Both the position numbers and the translations under genes were made by a program. A stretch of 52,924 nt of DNA. It comes from CADEED01 sp035761265 (lineage in GTDB: Bacteria > Pseudomonadota > Gammaproteobacteria > Steroidobacterales > Steroidobacteraceae). Positions within the stretch are counted from its first letter, which is position 1. Each line of letters opens with the position of its first letter. Location: positions 1 through 52,924 of the forward strand of contig DASTRL010000034.1 in the NCBI GenBank assembly GCA_035761265.1, read 5' to 3'. The notes beneath the pieces were generated by a model. The model saw only the letters and a program-made list of their open reading frames with translations, searched no databases and was not told the DNA's origin. This document shows positions 43,433 through 52,924 of this stretch, piece by piece.

Positions 43433-44343
43433 TGCGGGGCGAATGTTAGCTCCAAATTGCGCTCGAAAAGAGCCGGGTCGGGCGGCGCCGGCAGCGGCGA
43501 CGCGCCGTAGACGGCGTTTTCCACCGATTGCCGCAGTGCCGGGTCATTGATACTGCAGCTCTCCACGCGCACCGCGGTCACTTCACCGCCGGGGACCTGG
43601 CTGACCGAAACGATACACGTGACGCCGGGCTGTGCCGAGGGTGGACGGATCCAGGCGCGCTGGATCCTGGCGACGATGGCTGCGTGCCAGCGTGCCGCCT
43701 CATCGCTGTTGCGCAATCGATTGGCGCGCTCCTCGGCTTCGAGACTGCGGCGCAGCTCGGCCTCGCGTGCCTGGCGCGCTTTTTCCTCCGCGGCCTTCTT
43801 CGCCGCGGCGGCCTCATCGGCCTTTTTCTTCTCGGCGGCCTTCTTGTCCGCCGCCGCCTTTTCGGCGGCCGCCTTCTCCGCCGCGGCTTTGGCGGCGGCC
43901 TGCTTCTCGGCTTCCTGCTTCTCGGCGTCGAGCCGCTCCTGCTCGGCCTTCTTCTGCTCCTCGGCTTTCTTCTGCTCCTCGGCTTTCTTCTGCTCTTCGA
44001 GCTTCTGTCGTTCCTGCTGTTCCTGCTCGAGCCGCTCGGCTTCCTTGCGGCGCTCGATCTCCGCGGGATCCGGCTTGGGCGGGCCCTGCTCTTCGACGGG
44101 TTCCGGCTCCGGCGTGGGTTCCGGCGGCGGCGGCTCTGGCGCCGGCTTGGGCGCCGCCAGGGCTTTGAGCGCGCGCTCGTCGACGACCGTGGCCTCGATG
44201 GCGAGCGTCGCGCTCTCGGGCGGACGATGCTTCCAGCTGAACCAGCCGTACACCGCCGCCGCGACGATTCCAGAATGCAGCAACACCGACAGCGCGATCG
44301 CGCGCCAGCGCCCCTGCGTCAGCGACTTGCGTCTCGGGGGCAT
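43429..44343 (-). CDS. tolA: Cell envelope integrity protein TolA
   Basis: The 304-residue protein has one N-terminal membrane segment (about 16-34, AIALSVLLHSGIVAAAVYG), a Pro/Glu-rich stretch, and a long Lys/Ala/Glu helix (about 90-200, many KKAEEQ repeats). Its C-terminal domain has IVARIQRAWIRPPSAQPGVT and SINDPALRQSVENAVY. It couples the TolQ-TolR motor to TolB and Pal. The ATG at 44343 is preferred; a TTG at 44352 that overlaps the tolR stop would add three residues. Confidence 0.94.
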   Translation of the reverse strand: MPPRRKSLTQGRWRAIALSVLLHSGIVAAAVYGWFSWKHRPPESATLAIEATVVDERALKALAAPKPAPEPPPPEPTPEPEPVEEQGPPKPDPAEIERRKEAERLEQEQQERQKLEEQKKAEEQKKAEEQKKAEQERLDAEKQEAEKQAAAKAAAEKAAAEKAAADKKAAEKKKADEAAAAKKAAEEKARQAREAELRRSLEAEERANRLRNSDEAARWHAAIVARIQRAWIRPPSAQPGVTCIVSVSQVPGGEVTAVRVESCSINDPALRQSVENAVYGASPLPAPPDPALFERNLELTFAPQ

Positions 44344-44348
44344 CGTCC

Positions 44349-44804
44349 TCAACGTGCCCGCGTCTGGTCCGGAGGCTGCGTGACGAAGCCCACCTTGTCG
44401 GCGCCCGCGCGCTGCAGGATGGTCATCGCCCGAACTACTTCGCCGTACGCCACTCGATAGTCGCCCTTCACCAACACCACGGTCTGCGGCGCGCGCCGCA
44501 GGACGGCCGCCGCCTGGGCTTCGACTTTCTCCGGCGACAAGGGTTCATCCTCGGGCTGGTTGTAGTTGAGGAACAGCCGCCCCTGCGCGTCGATGTGCAG
44601 CACGATCGGCTTGGTGTCCTTCAACATTTCGGGCGGAATCGCCTGCGCGGCCGCCTTGGGCAGCTCGACCTTGACGCCCTCGGTGAGCAGCGGCGCGGTG
44701 ATCATGAAGATGATCAGCAGCACCAGCATCACGTCGATGTAGGGCACCACGTTGATCTCGCCCATGAGGCGGCGGCGTCGGGTAGTTTGTTGGACCGAAG
44801 GCAT
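44349..44804 (-). CDS. tolR: Tol-Pal system protein TolR
   Basis: The 151-residue ExbD/TolR-type stator protein has a single membrane helix (VMLVLLIIFMITAPLL, about 25-40) with the proton-path aspartate in VVPYIDVML (D24). A periplasmic domain follows (KPIVLHIDAQGRLFLNYNQ, TVVLVKGDYRVAYGEVVRAM). It forms the proton channel with TolQ. The gene starts 10 nt after tolQ. Confidence 0.96.
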   Translation of the reverse strand: MPSVQQTTRRRRLMGEINVVPYIDVMLVLLIIFMITAPLLTEGVKVELPKAAAQAIPPEMLKDTKPIVLHIDAQGRLFLNYNQPEDEPLSPEKVEAQAAAVLRRAPQTVVLVKGDYRVAYGEVVRAMTILQRAGADKVGFVTQPPDQTRAR

Positions 44805-44814
44805 GCGTGCGTCC

Positions 44815-45486
44815 TCAGGTACGGCCCGCGTAGCGCTGCAGGATGGTGGAGAACTCCTCCATGAATGCGTCGTAGCGCAGCTCCAGGCGGCTGACCTGGT
44901 CCGCGTAGCGGTTGTAGGCGATGACCGCGGGGATCGCGGCGAACAAGCCGATGGCGGTGGCGATCAAGGCCTCGGCGATGCCCGGCGCGACCATGGCGAT
45001 GGTGGCCTGCTGCACGCCGCCGAGCGCGACGAACGCGCTCATGATGCCCCACACCGTGCCGAACAGCCCCACGTACGGGCTGGTCGAACCGATGGTGGCG
45101 AGGTTCGCGAGGCTTTCCTCCAGACGCTCGATCTCCTTGAGCTGGCCGACGCGCATCGCGCGGCGCGCGCCCTCCAGCAACTGGTCCGCGGGGATGCCAC
45201 CCTGCTTGAGGCGCGCGAACTCGCGGAAGCCGAACTCGAAGATGCTCGACATGCCGGTGGCGCCGCCGCGGCCTTCGATCTGCCGGTAGAGCGCGGTGAG
45301 ATCGCCGCCCTTCCAGAAGCTGTTCTCGAAGTTGTCGGCCTCATCCTGCGCCCTCGACAGCAGCGAGCGTTTGCGGAAGATGATCGTCCAGGAGAGCAGC
45401 GACGCCAGCAGCAACAGGCCCATCACGGCCTGCACCACCGGGCTGGCGTTCACGACGAGCTTGACTATGGAGAGTTCGTTGTCCAC
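44815..45486 (-). CDS. tolQ: Tol-Pal system protein TolQ
   Basis: The 223-residue ExbB/TolQ-type protein has three membrane helices (VMGLLLLASLLSWTIIF near 22, and two around 125-195 with GLFGTVWGIMSAFVALG and ALIATAIGLFAAIPAVIAY). With TolR it makes the proton-driven motor. The start is a GTG at 45486, one base after the ybgC stop, giving the usual NELSIVKLVVNASPVVQ beginning; the longer frame upstream is shadow. Confidence 0.95.
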   Translation of the reverse strand: MDNELSIVKLVVNASPVVQAVMGLLLLASLLSWTIIFRKRSLLSRAQDEADNFENSFWKGGDLTALYRQIEGRGGATGMSSIFEFGFREFARLKQGGIPADQLLEGARRAMRVGQLKEIERLEESLANLATIGSTSPYVGLFGTVWGIMSAFVALGGVQQATIAMVAPGIAEALIATAIGLFAAIPAVIAYNRYADQVSRLELRYDAFMEEFSTILQRYAGRT

Positions 45487-45487
45487 T

Positions 45488-45879
45488 TCACACCTTCTTG
45501 GGTGATATGAAATCCGGCAGCGCCCGCGGCCGGAACGATTTCGCATCCACGCACACGACGCGCACCTCGCCCTCGGCGATCACCGTGTCGGCGCGCGTGA
45601 TGCGCTGCCTGAAACGGATCGAGGCCCGGCCCTCCGGGATCGGCTCGCAACTGATGGTGAGCTCGTCGTCGAGTCGCGCCGGCTTGCGATAGTGCACGTG
45701 TGCCTCGGCCACGGCGAACACGAAACCGAACTGCTGCGCGATCTCCTGCTGCGAATGGCCGAGGCTGCGCAGCCACTCGGTGCGCGCGCGCTCCATGAAC
45801 GCGAGGTAGTTGGCGTAGTACACGACGCCGCCGCCATCGGTATCCTCCCAGTAGACGCGCGTGCGCCAGGCGAATTCGC

Positions 45880-45883
<4 letters not shown>
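45488..45883 (-). CDS. ybgC: Tol-Pal-associated acyl-CoA thioesterase
   Basis: The 131-residue hot-dog-fold thioesterase has the catalytic signature VYWEDTDGGGVVYYANYLAF (catalytic D16). It hydrolyses short acyl-CoA thioesters and is regularly the first gene of tol clusters; its link to envelope lipid metabolism is not settled. Its ATG overlaps the ruvB stop (ATGA at 45880-45883), tying the ruv and tol parts into one operon. Confidence 0.95.
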
Positions 45884-46934
<1,051 letters not shown>

Positions 46935-46938
<4 letters not shown>

Positions 46939-47537
46939 TGCGGCCGCACCGCGCCCTGCAGTGCACGGCGGATCAGATCCTCGGTGGTGCCGCCGGAGCC
47001 CGTGAACGGCTTGAGCATCGCGGTGACTTCGGCGGGCTTGTAGCCCAGTGCGACCAGTGCGTTCCATGCCTCGCCCTCGGTGCTGGATGTGGCCATCGGC
47101 ACAGCGCCCGGACTCATGGCCGCGGCCTGATCGAGCGCATCCAGGCGATCGCGCATCTCCATGAGCACGCGCTCGGCGGTCTTGCGGCCGACGCCGGGAA
47201 TCCTGGTGAGCGACGCCGTGTCCTGCAGTTTCACCAGCGTCGCGAATCCCTCGACGCTCACACCGGAGAGGATCGCGAGCGCGATCTTCGGTCCGATCTG
47301 CGAGACCTTGAGCAGGTTGCGGAACAAGCCGCGCTCCTCCTGCGTGCCGAAGCCGTAGAGGATGTGCGCATCTTCGCGCACCACCAGGTGCGTCAGCAGT
47401 CGCACTTCGCTGCCGAGCGCGGGCAGCGTGTAGAACGTGGACATGGGCGCTTCGATGTCATAGCCCACGCCGCCCACGTCCACCGTCAGATGGGGCGGCG
47501 CCTTCACGACCAGTTTGCCGCGCACGAATCCGATCAC
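46935..47537 (-). CDS. ruvA: Holliday junction DNA-binding protein RuvA
   Basis: The 200-residue protein starts IGFVRGKLVVKAPPHLTVDV. It has the OB fold, two helix-hairpin-helix motifs (LLKVSQIGPKIALAILSG and LTRIPGVGRKTAERVLMEM), and a C-terminal RuvB-binding domain after a flexible linker. The start is GTG at 47537, overlapping the ruvC stop (GTGA). It binds four-way junctions and loads RuvB. Confidence 0.97.
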
Positions 47538-48040
47538 GCGATCATCTCGAGCTTGCGCGAATGCGCATGGCAGATGGCGATGGCCAGTGCATCGGCCGCA
47601 TCCGCCGCCAGCCGCAGCTCGAGCCGCAGCAGCTGCTTGACCATGTGTGCCACCTGGGCTTTCTCCGCGCCGCCGACCCCGACCACCGCCAGCTTGATGG
47701 CGCGCGGCGCGTACTCGTGCACGCCCAGCGCCTGCGGCACGGCCGCGAGCGCGGCGCCGCGCGCCTGGCCCAGTTTGAGCGCGCTGTCGGCGTTCTTCGC
47801 AAGGAACACGCGCTCCACGGCGATTTCCTGCGGCTGGTGCTGTGAGATCAGCTCGGCGACTCGCGCGTGGATGACGCGCAGGCGGTCGGCCAGCGCTCCG
47901 CCGGAGGTGGCGATGCAGCCCTGCGCGACGACGCGCAGCGTGCCCCCATCGCAGTCGATGATGCCAAAGCCGGTGCGCAGGGAGCCGGGATCCAGCCCCA
48001 GGATGCGCGCCGAAAGACTCGGCCGGCGAGCGACGACCAC
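47534..48040 (-). CDS. ruvC: Holliday junction resolvase RuvC
   Basis: The protein is about 168 residues. The acidic catalytic residues are in RILGLDPGSLRTGFG, EIAVERVFLAKN and LAADAADALAIAICHAHS, as in the E. coli enzyme. It cuts junctions symmetrically. The start is uncertain: the GTG at 48040 leaves an 11-residue N-terminal extension, and an ATG at 48091 would add 17 more; neither has a strong ribosome-binding site. It is the first gene of the ruv-tol-que operon and divergent from relA. Confidence 0.93.
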   Translation of the reverse strand: MVVARRPSLSARILGLDPGSLRTGFGIIDCDGGTLRVVAQGCIATSGGALADRLRVIHARVAELISQHQPQEIAVERVFLAKNADSALKLGQARGAALAAVPQALGVHEYAPRAIKLAVVGVGGAEKAQVAHMVKQLLRLELRLAADAADALAIAICHAHSRKLEMIA

Positions 48041-48189
48041 GGCCGGAGACGTGCCGGTACCCGGCCGGTACGCGCGCCAGGACGATCGCATCGGATATCG
48101 CGCCAAGTGTCTGCGCCCCTTGAAAAAACTGCGGGTATCATACACGGCAATCACGCGTCGCCTCACGCTTCTGGCGGCCGCGTTCCGGT

Positions 48190-50145
48190 GTGCACAACCT
48201 CCATTCCTGTTCGCCCGATCTCAAGGCTGTCATCGATGCGCACGCCGCGGCGCTGGCGGGCTGGGGCGTGCCGCCGGAATCCGTCGAGCGGGCGGTCGAG
48301 GCCGCCGTCATCGTGGCCTCGCTCACCGAAGACGCCGTGCTCGCGAGCGCGCTGCTCGCACAGGCCGCGTTCGCCTCGGCGGCCGAAGAGCCGCGGGAAA
48401 TCGAGCTGCACTTTGGCGCGGGGGTGAGCGCGCTCGCGCGCGAGCTCACGCACTTCGGCGACATCCGCCTGACGACCGGCGCGGCCGCCACCCACCATCT
48501 CGAACCCACGCAGGCCGAGGCGCTGCGCAAGATGCTGCTGTCGGTGGTCAGCGATCCGCGGCTGGTGCTGGCGCGGCTCGCGCGCCAGCTCGTGGATCTC
48601 AATGCCTCGAAGGACGGCCATGCCGCCACGCGCGAGCGACTCGCGCTCGAGACACGCGAGGTGTTCGCGCCGCTCGCCAACCGCCTGGGCCTGTGGCAGC
48701 TCAAGTGGGAGCTGGAAGACCTGGCGTTCCGCTTCCTGCAACCGGACGACTACCGGCGCATCGCCGCGGCGCTCGCCGAGAAGCGCGCCGATCGCGAACG
48801 CTACATCACGAGCCTGTGCCGCAAGCTCGAAGACATGCTGCGCGCCGCCGGCATCCTCGCCGAGGTCTACGGGCGGCCGAAACACATCTACAGCATTCAT
48901 CGCAAGATGGAGCGCAAGCAGCTCTCATTCGAACAGGTGTTCGACCTGCGCGCGGTGCGCATCGTCACCGCCACCGTCGCCGACTGCTACGCCGCCCTCG
49001 GACTGGTGCACGGCCAGTACACCTACATCCCGGGGGAATTCGACGACTACATCGCGACGCCCAAGGACAACTTCTACCGCTCGATCCACACGGCGGTGCT
49101 GGGGCCGGAGGGCAAGGCGGTCGAAGTGCAGATCCGCACGCGCGAGATGCACGACCAGGCGGAGCTCGGCCTCGCGGCGCATTGGCGTTACAAGGAATCG
49201 CGGGCACACGATGTGTCGTACGATCGCAAGATCGAATGGGTGCGCCGCCTGCTGGACACGGATCGATCGGGCGCCGATCGGGATTTCCTGGACGAGGTGC
49301 GCGCCGAGCTGTTCGAGGATCGCGTCTACGCGCTCACGCCCAAGGGCGAAGTGGTCGACCTGCCCCCGGGTGCCACGCCGCTCGATTTCGCATACCACGT
49401 GCATACCGACCTCGGCCATCGCACGCGCGGCGCCCGAGTCAACGGCCGCATCGTGCCGCTGACACGCGCGCTGGCCAATGGCGAGATCGTCGAGATCCTT
49501 ACGCACAAGTTCCCGCAGCCCAGCCGGGATTGGTTGTCGGAGACCCAGGGCTTCATCAACAGTCCGCGCGCGCGCTCCAAGGTGCGCGCCTGGTTCCGGA
49601 AGTTAGACGAGGAAGCCGCCCGCCTCGCGCCGTCGCAGCCGGTGGCACCGCCCGCGGTCGCCACCCCGCGAAAACGCGGCTCGGCGCGCAAGTCGGCACG
49701 CTCTCCGGTGGTGCTGGGTGGAGTCGAGGACCTGCCCATCAGCTTTGCGCGCTGTTGCGCGCCGGTGAAACCCGAGCCCATTGCCGGCTATGCCACGGTG
49801 GGACGCGGGGTCACCATCCATCGCGCGGATTGCCCGGGGCTCAGGCGCATGAGCATCTCCAGGCCGGACCGGCTGCTGGCCGCAGCGTGGGCCGATGTAG
49901 CCCCGAGCCAACCCGTGAGCCTCAACATTGTCGCGCTGGACCGACAGGGATTGGTCCGGGATATCGGCGACCTGCTGGCCAGCGAAAAAATATCCATCGA
50001 GATGATGCACACCACTACCGATCGAACGCAGTCGACGGCTACCATCGACCTCCGGGTGGCCATCGACGATGCGGCCCATCTGGCACGCCTGGTGCAGCGC
50101 CTCCGCAAGGTCGGAAGCGTGATTTCGGTGCGCCGGACGGCTTGA
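48190..50145 (+). CDS. relA: RelA-type (p)ppGpp synthetase, helical region shortened
   Basis: The 651-residue protein has an inactive HD-like N-terminal half (no HD residues), then the synthetase domain with VYGRPKHIYSIHRKMERK (about 226) and EFDDYIATPKDN. The latter is the acidic ExDD motif of RelA rather than the RxKD of SpoT. The TGS domain (DRVYALTPKGEVVDLPPGAT) follows, then a zinc-finger segment with ARCCAP and HRADCPGL, and a C-terminal ACT-like domain. It should make ppGpp on starved ribosomes. Between TGS and zinc finger only a basic Pro/Arg linker is present, about half the usual length, so the helical domain is largely missing. The start is GTG at 48190. Confidence 0.92.
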   Translation: MHNLHSCSPDLKAVIDAHAAALAGWGVPPESVERAVEAAVIVASLTEDAVLASALLAQAAFASAAEEPREIELHFGAGVSALARELTHFGDIRLTTGAAATHHLEPTQAEALRKMLLSVVSDPRLVLARLARQLVDLNASKDGHAATRERLALETREVFAPLANRLGLWQLKWELEDLAFRFLQPDDYRRIAAALAEKRADRERYITSLCRKLEDMLRAAGILAEVYGRPKHIYSIHRKMERKQLSFEQVFDLRAVRIVTATVADCYAALGLVHGQYTYIPGEFDDYIATPKDNFYRSIHTAVLGPEGKAVEVQIRTREMHDQAELGLAAHWRYKESRAHDVSYDRKIEWVRRLLDTDRSGADRDFLDEVRAELFEDRVYALTPKGEVVDLPPGATPLDFAYHVHTDLGHRTRGARVNGRIVPLTRALANGEIVEILTHKFPQPSRDWLSETQGFINSPRARSKVRAWFRKLDEEAARLAPSQPVAPPAVATPRKRGSARKSARSPVVLGGVEDLPISFARCCAPVKPEPIAGYATVGRGVTIHRADCPGLRRMSISRPDRLLAAAWADVAPSQPVSLNIVALDRQGLVRDIGDLLASEKISIEMMHTTTDRTQSTATIDLRVAIDDAAHLARLVQRLRKVGSVISVRRTA

Positions 50146-50253
50146 CTTAATCGGTGGCGCGGAAACGTGACGTGATCCGGCGCCGCAAATCGCCGAATCG
50201 CGGTCTACTCAGAACGATTTTATTCAAGGTTTATTCCGGGGTACTGGGCGCAG

Positions 50254-52152
50254 ATGCGTGTCCTGCTGGTCGACCATGACTCAGAGGCTCTCGAGACCGT
50301 CACGCGGGCGATTCGCGGCGTGCTCGAACTCGACTGCGTCACCAGCAAGAGCGACGCGCTGCTGCTGTTGCGCCAGAACACCTACGACGTGCTGATCGCC
50401 TGCGAGCGCGCCATCGACGGCTCCGGTCTCGATCTGCTCGGCCGCACCACGCGCACCGCCGTGCCGCTCAAACGCATCTTCGCGGCCGCCCCCGAGCGCC
50501 TGCAGTTGTTAGGACCCCGGCTCGCGCCATTCAAGGTGCAGCGGACCATCAACTACCCCATCGATCTCGAAGAGCTGTGGCTGGCGATCGCGCAGGTCAC
50601 GAGCGGCCCGAACGACGAAACCGATGGCACCATCGAACGCGTGGTGCTCGACGAGCGCGGCATTCCTTCCGCCGGCAGCATGCCGCGCGCGCCGATTCCG
50701 CCGCGCCCGCCCGCGCCGCTGGCGGCGGTCGCACCGCGACCCGCGCCGGTGCCGTCGACTTCCGCGAGCGGCCGCTACGCCACCGCGCGCATCACGCAGC
50801 CGGCACCCGAACCAGCGTTGCGCGCCGCGCCGCCGCCACGTCCGGCGCCGCCCGCGCAACGCGCAGCGCCGTCACCCACGCCGCAGCGCCGTGCGGCGCC
50901 CGCGCCGGCGGCGCCATCTGCGCCGATGACGGCAACCGAGCCCTTCCCCGCGTGGACTCCCGAGCCACCGGCCCAGGATGATCTGGCCGAGATCGCCGCG
51001 CAGGCGCGCTTCGGGGTGCAGCAGAAGGCGGCCGATGAAGCCGCGCGGCGCAAGCGGCAGCGTTTGTTCACCGCCTGCGGCATCGCCGTCGTCGTGGCCG
51101 GCGCCATCGTGTTCCTGATCGAGAAGTTCTACGACCCCGAGGCACGTGCGCGCGAGCGCGCCATAGCCGCCGAGGTCACGCGCATGGCCGAGCAGCAGAA
51201 GCTCACCGACAACCTCACGCTGATCGAGATCGACATCGAAAACGCGATCATGAACAACGATCTCGACACGGCGCGGCGCGAGCTGGCGACGCTGATCGAG
51301 CAGGCGCCCGATCATCCGCGCCGCGAATTCCTGCAGGCATCCATCGATCGCGCCGCCGAGCTGGCGCGCCTGTCTCCACAGGCCCGCGAGTCCGCGAAAG
51401 GATCCGCGGAGAGGACGCCCCAGGCGCCGGTACAGGCAGCGGTGTTGCCCGGTGAACGCAGCGCGACCCGGCCGCGCACCGTCGAGCGCGCGCCCGAACG
51501 CCCGCCCGAGCGGGTGGCCGCGCGCGCCCCGGAACGCAGCGTGCCTGCGCGCCCGGCGCGCGACGACGCCGGCGGAACCCGCAGCTTCGGTGCGCCCATC
51601 AACGACGTGCGCCGCGAGCCCGTCATTCCACTCGATGCGCCCATCAACGCACCGCCCACCTTCACCGCGCGTCGCCCGGAGAACTCGTTCTCCGGCCGCA
51701 CCGTGGAGGCGAGCGACTCCGGCGTGGGTCGCAGCCCGGCGCCGCCCGCCTCACCGGTCGTGTCGCAGCCGACGCCGAGCAGCATCGTGCAGTCGCCGGC
51801 CAATGCCTCAGGTTCCGCGGCCGCGCCGATTCCAGGTGCCGCCCCCGCCGCCGCACCCAGGCCACCGGCGCCCGTGGACGTCGTGGCCGCGAAGCTCGTG
51901 AAACGCGTGATGCCGGTGGCACCCTCGGGCATCTCGAGAAAGACCACGGGCTACGTGGTGGTCACCTACAACATCGGCGCGAATGGCCGCGTCAGCGACG
52001 TCGAAGTCATCGAGTCCGAGCCGCGCGGCGTGTTCGACGATTCCGCGCTGGATGCCGTGCGCAAGTGGGTATACGAGCCACGCAGGGAAAATGGCATGGC
52101 CGTGGCGCAGCCCGGCAAGGCACGCCTGGTGTTCGACAACTCCGCAAACTAG
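50254..52152 (+). CDS. Fusion of degenerate response-regulator receiver, membrane helix and TonB C-terminal domain
   Basis: The 632-residue protein starts with a receiver-like domain (about 1-117, MRVLLVDHDSEALETV, YDVLIACERAIDGSGLDLL, INYPIDLEELWLAI). The acidic pocket is kept, but the phosphoacceptor aspartate is replaced by cysteine and the conserved lysine before Pro by tyrosine. A Pro/Ala-rich linker (about 140-240) leads to one membrane helix (about 271-290, FTACGIAVVVAGAIVFLIE). A periplasmic helical part, a long Pro/Arg/Ala-rich stretch, and a TonB C-terminal domain follow (about 547-632, TTGYVVVTYNIGANGRVSDV, ALDAVRKWVYEP). It may let a cytoplasmic signal control an outer-membrane transporter. 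No ExbB/ExbD gene is adjacent. Confidence 0.85.
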   Translation: MRVLLVDHDSEALETVTRAIRGVLELDCVTSKSDALLLLRQNTYDVLIACERAIDGSGLDLLGRTTRTAVPLKRIFAAAPERLQLLGPRLAPFKVQRTINYPIDLEELWLAIAQVTSGPNDETDGTIERVVLDERGIPSAGSMPRAPIPPRPPAPLAAVAPRPAPVPSTSASGRYATARITQPAPEPALRAAPPPRPAPPAQRAAPSPTPQRRAAPAPAAPSAPMTATEPFPAWTPEPPAQDDLAEIAAQARFGVQQKAADEAARRKRQRLFTACGIAVVVAGAIVFLIEKFYDPEARARERAIAAEVTRMAEQQKLTDNLTLIEIDIENAIMNNDLDTARRELATLIEQAPDHPRREFLQASIDRAAELARLSPQARESAKGSAERTPQAPVQAAVLPGERSATRPRTVERAPERPPERVAARAPERSVPARPARDDAGGTRSFGAPINDVRREPVIPLDAPINAPPTFTARRPENSFSGRTVEASDSGVGRSPAPPASPVVSQPTPSSIVQSPANASGSAAAPIPGAAPAAAPRPPAPVDVVAAKLVKRVMPVAPSGISRKTTGYVVVTYNIGANGRVSDVEVIESEPRGVFDDSALDAVRKWVYEPRRENGMAVAQPGKARLVFDNSAN

Positions 52153-52279
52153 CTACTGCAGCACCTGCGGCTCGCGGGCCCGTACAGATATTCGATCTGC
52201 CACCGGGGTCCACTGACCCACCGCGCCGGCCGTCCCCGCGGCACCCAGAAACAGGATGACCGCGAGTCGCCGCAGGCGC

Positions 52280-52924
52280 TCAGCGATTGACGTTGTCGAT
52301 GGCGCGCTTGTCGGCGGCGAGCGCCGCCTCGTGCAGGGCCTCGGACAGCGTGGGATGCGCGTGGATGGTGCGCTGCAGGTCTTCGCTGCTGGCCGAGTAC
52401 TCCATGGCGAGCACGGCCTCCGCGATGAGCTCGCCTGCCAAGGGTCCGATGATGTGCACGCCGAGGATTTCATCGTCATCCTGTGCCGCTATCAGTTTGA
52501 CGAAGCCGGCGGTCGATTCCATGGCCCGAGCGCGGCCGCTGGCCGCGAACGGAAACTGCCCGACCTTGTAGGCTCGGCCGCTGGCCTTCACCTGCTCTTC
52601 GGTCTGGCCCACCCAGGCGATTTCCGGGTGCGTGTAGATCACCGACGGAATGGTGTCGTAATTCATGTGGCCGTACTTGCCGGCGATCATGTCGGCGACC
52701 ATCACGCCCTCGTCCTTCGCCTTGTGCGCCAGCATCGGCCCCCGCACGCAATCGCCCACGGCCCAGATGTTCTCGGCCGTCGTCTTGCAGTGATCGTCAA
52801 CCTTGATGAAGCCGCGTTCGTCGAGCTGCACACCGCTGCCCTCGCCCAGCAGGTCTTTCGTATAGGGGCGGCGACCCACGCAGACGATGAGTTTGTCGAC
52901 CTTCAGGGTCTGACCGCCGGTGGC
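52280..52924 (-). CDS. lpdA: Dihydrolipoyl dehydrogenase (E3), C-terminal part
   Basis: The gene runs off the right edge; the last 214 residues are visible. They include the FAD-domain end TAENIWAVGDCVRGPMLAHK, the interface domain (SVIYTHPEIAWVGQTEEQVK), and the catalytic His-Glu pair in IHAHPTLSEALHEA. The enzyme reoxidises lipoyl groups of the 2-oxoacid dehydrogenase complexes. It is convergent with the TonB-fusion gene. The 127 bp between their stops show no convincing gene. Confidence 0.95.
   Translation of the reverse strand, partial: ATGGQTLKVDKLIVCVGRRPYTKDLLGEGSGVQLDERGFIKVDDHCKTTAENIWAVGDCVRGPMLAHKAKDEGVMVADMIAGKYGHMNYDTIPSVIYTHPEIAWVGQTEEQVKASGRAYKVGQFPFAASGRARAMESTAGFVKLIAAQDDDEILGVHIIGPLAGELIAEAVLAMEYSASSEDLQRTIHAHPTLSEALHEAALAADKRAIDNVNR

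Noticed and set aside
48113..48150. Candidate promoter between ruvC and relA (TTGAAA and TATCAT / TATGAT on the other strand)
   Set aside because: The spacing between possible -35 and -10 elements is wrong on both strands, so I do not list it.
52153..52281. Possible small hydrophobic protein between the TonB fusion and lpdA (minus strand)
   Set aside because: The frame encodes a signal-like stretch (LAVILFLGAAGTAGAV) but has no ATG, GTG or TTG in a useful position and no ribosome-binding site.

Overview
The window is GC-rich (about two thirds G+C by eye) chromosomal DNA. It is most likely from a gammaproteobacterium. The block ruvC-ruvA-ruvB-ybgC-tolQ-tolR-tolA-tolB-pal-cpoB-queE-queC-tRNA-Lys has the order known from Pseudomonas and relatives, and the (p)ppGpp synthetase carries the RelA-type acidic motif. 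The Wzx/Wzy-type polysaccharide locus with a separate tyrosine kinase and co-polymerase would fit a Steroidobacter/Nevskia/Xanthomonas-like lineage, but that finer placement is only inference.

Region 1 (1-20.0 kb, all on the minus strand) is an exopolysaccharide locus. In transcription order it holds a GNAT acetyltransferase, a glycosyltransferase, an outer-membrane export protein, an outer-membrane beta-barrel, a chain-length co-polymerase, a CapB-type tyrosine kinase, an AlgD-like GDP-mannose 6-dehydrogenase, an Ig/Fn3 protein and a pectate-lyase-like protein. Then, after a strong hairpin, come the polyprenyl-phosphate sugar transferase, an O-antigen polymerase/ligase, three glycosyltransferases, a PaaK/CapK-like ligase, a heparinase II/III protein and the start of a glycogen-debranching-like protein. 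The set suggests an acidic, uronate-containing polymer built on a lipid carrier, with lyases to trim it. No flippase is seen; it may lie beyond the left edge.

Region 2 (20.3-39.0 kb) is an accessory-looking set of envelope and stress genes. It has two orphan sensor kinases, two DUF4142 proteins, an ElaB/YqjD-like protein, small lipoproteins, an MscS channel, a GlsB-like protein, CsbD, a DUF4398/OmpA lipoprotein pair, a sigma-54 activator lacking a receiver domain, a cation:proton antiporter broken by deletion and frameshift, a sugar porter, a secreted two-domain DUF1080 protein, and two paralogous secreted EF-hand proteins. Each EF-hand gene is preceded by a well-formed -24/-12 (sigma-54) promoter. 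The activator's frame carries an in-frame amber codon just after a start that overlaps the preceding stop.

Region 3 (39.3-48.0 kb, minus strand) is the ruv-tol-pal-que housekeeping operon, with many 4-bp stop/start overlaps, ending in tRNA-Lys(UUU). Divergent from it is a RelA homologue with a shortened region between its TGS and zinc-finger domains. Next is a striking fusion of a degenerate response-regulator receiver, a transmembrane segment and a TonB C-terminal domain. The right edge holds the C-terminal part of dihydrolipoyl dehydrogenase.

Two related REP-like palindromes occur. One is intergenic, with a half copy between queE and queC; the other is read through in frame at the 5' end of the GDP-mannose dehydrogenase gene.
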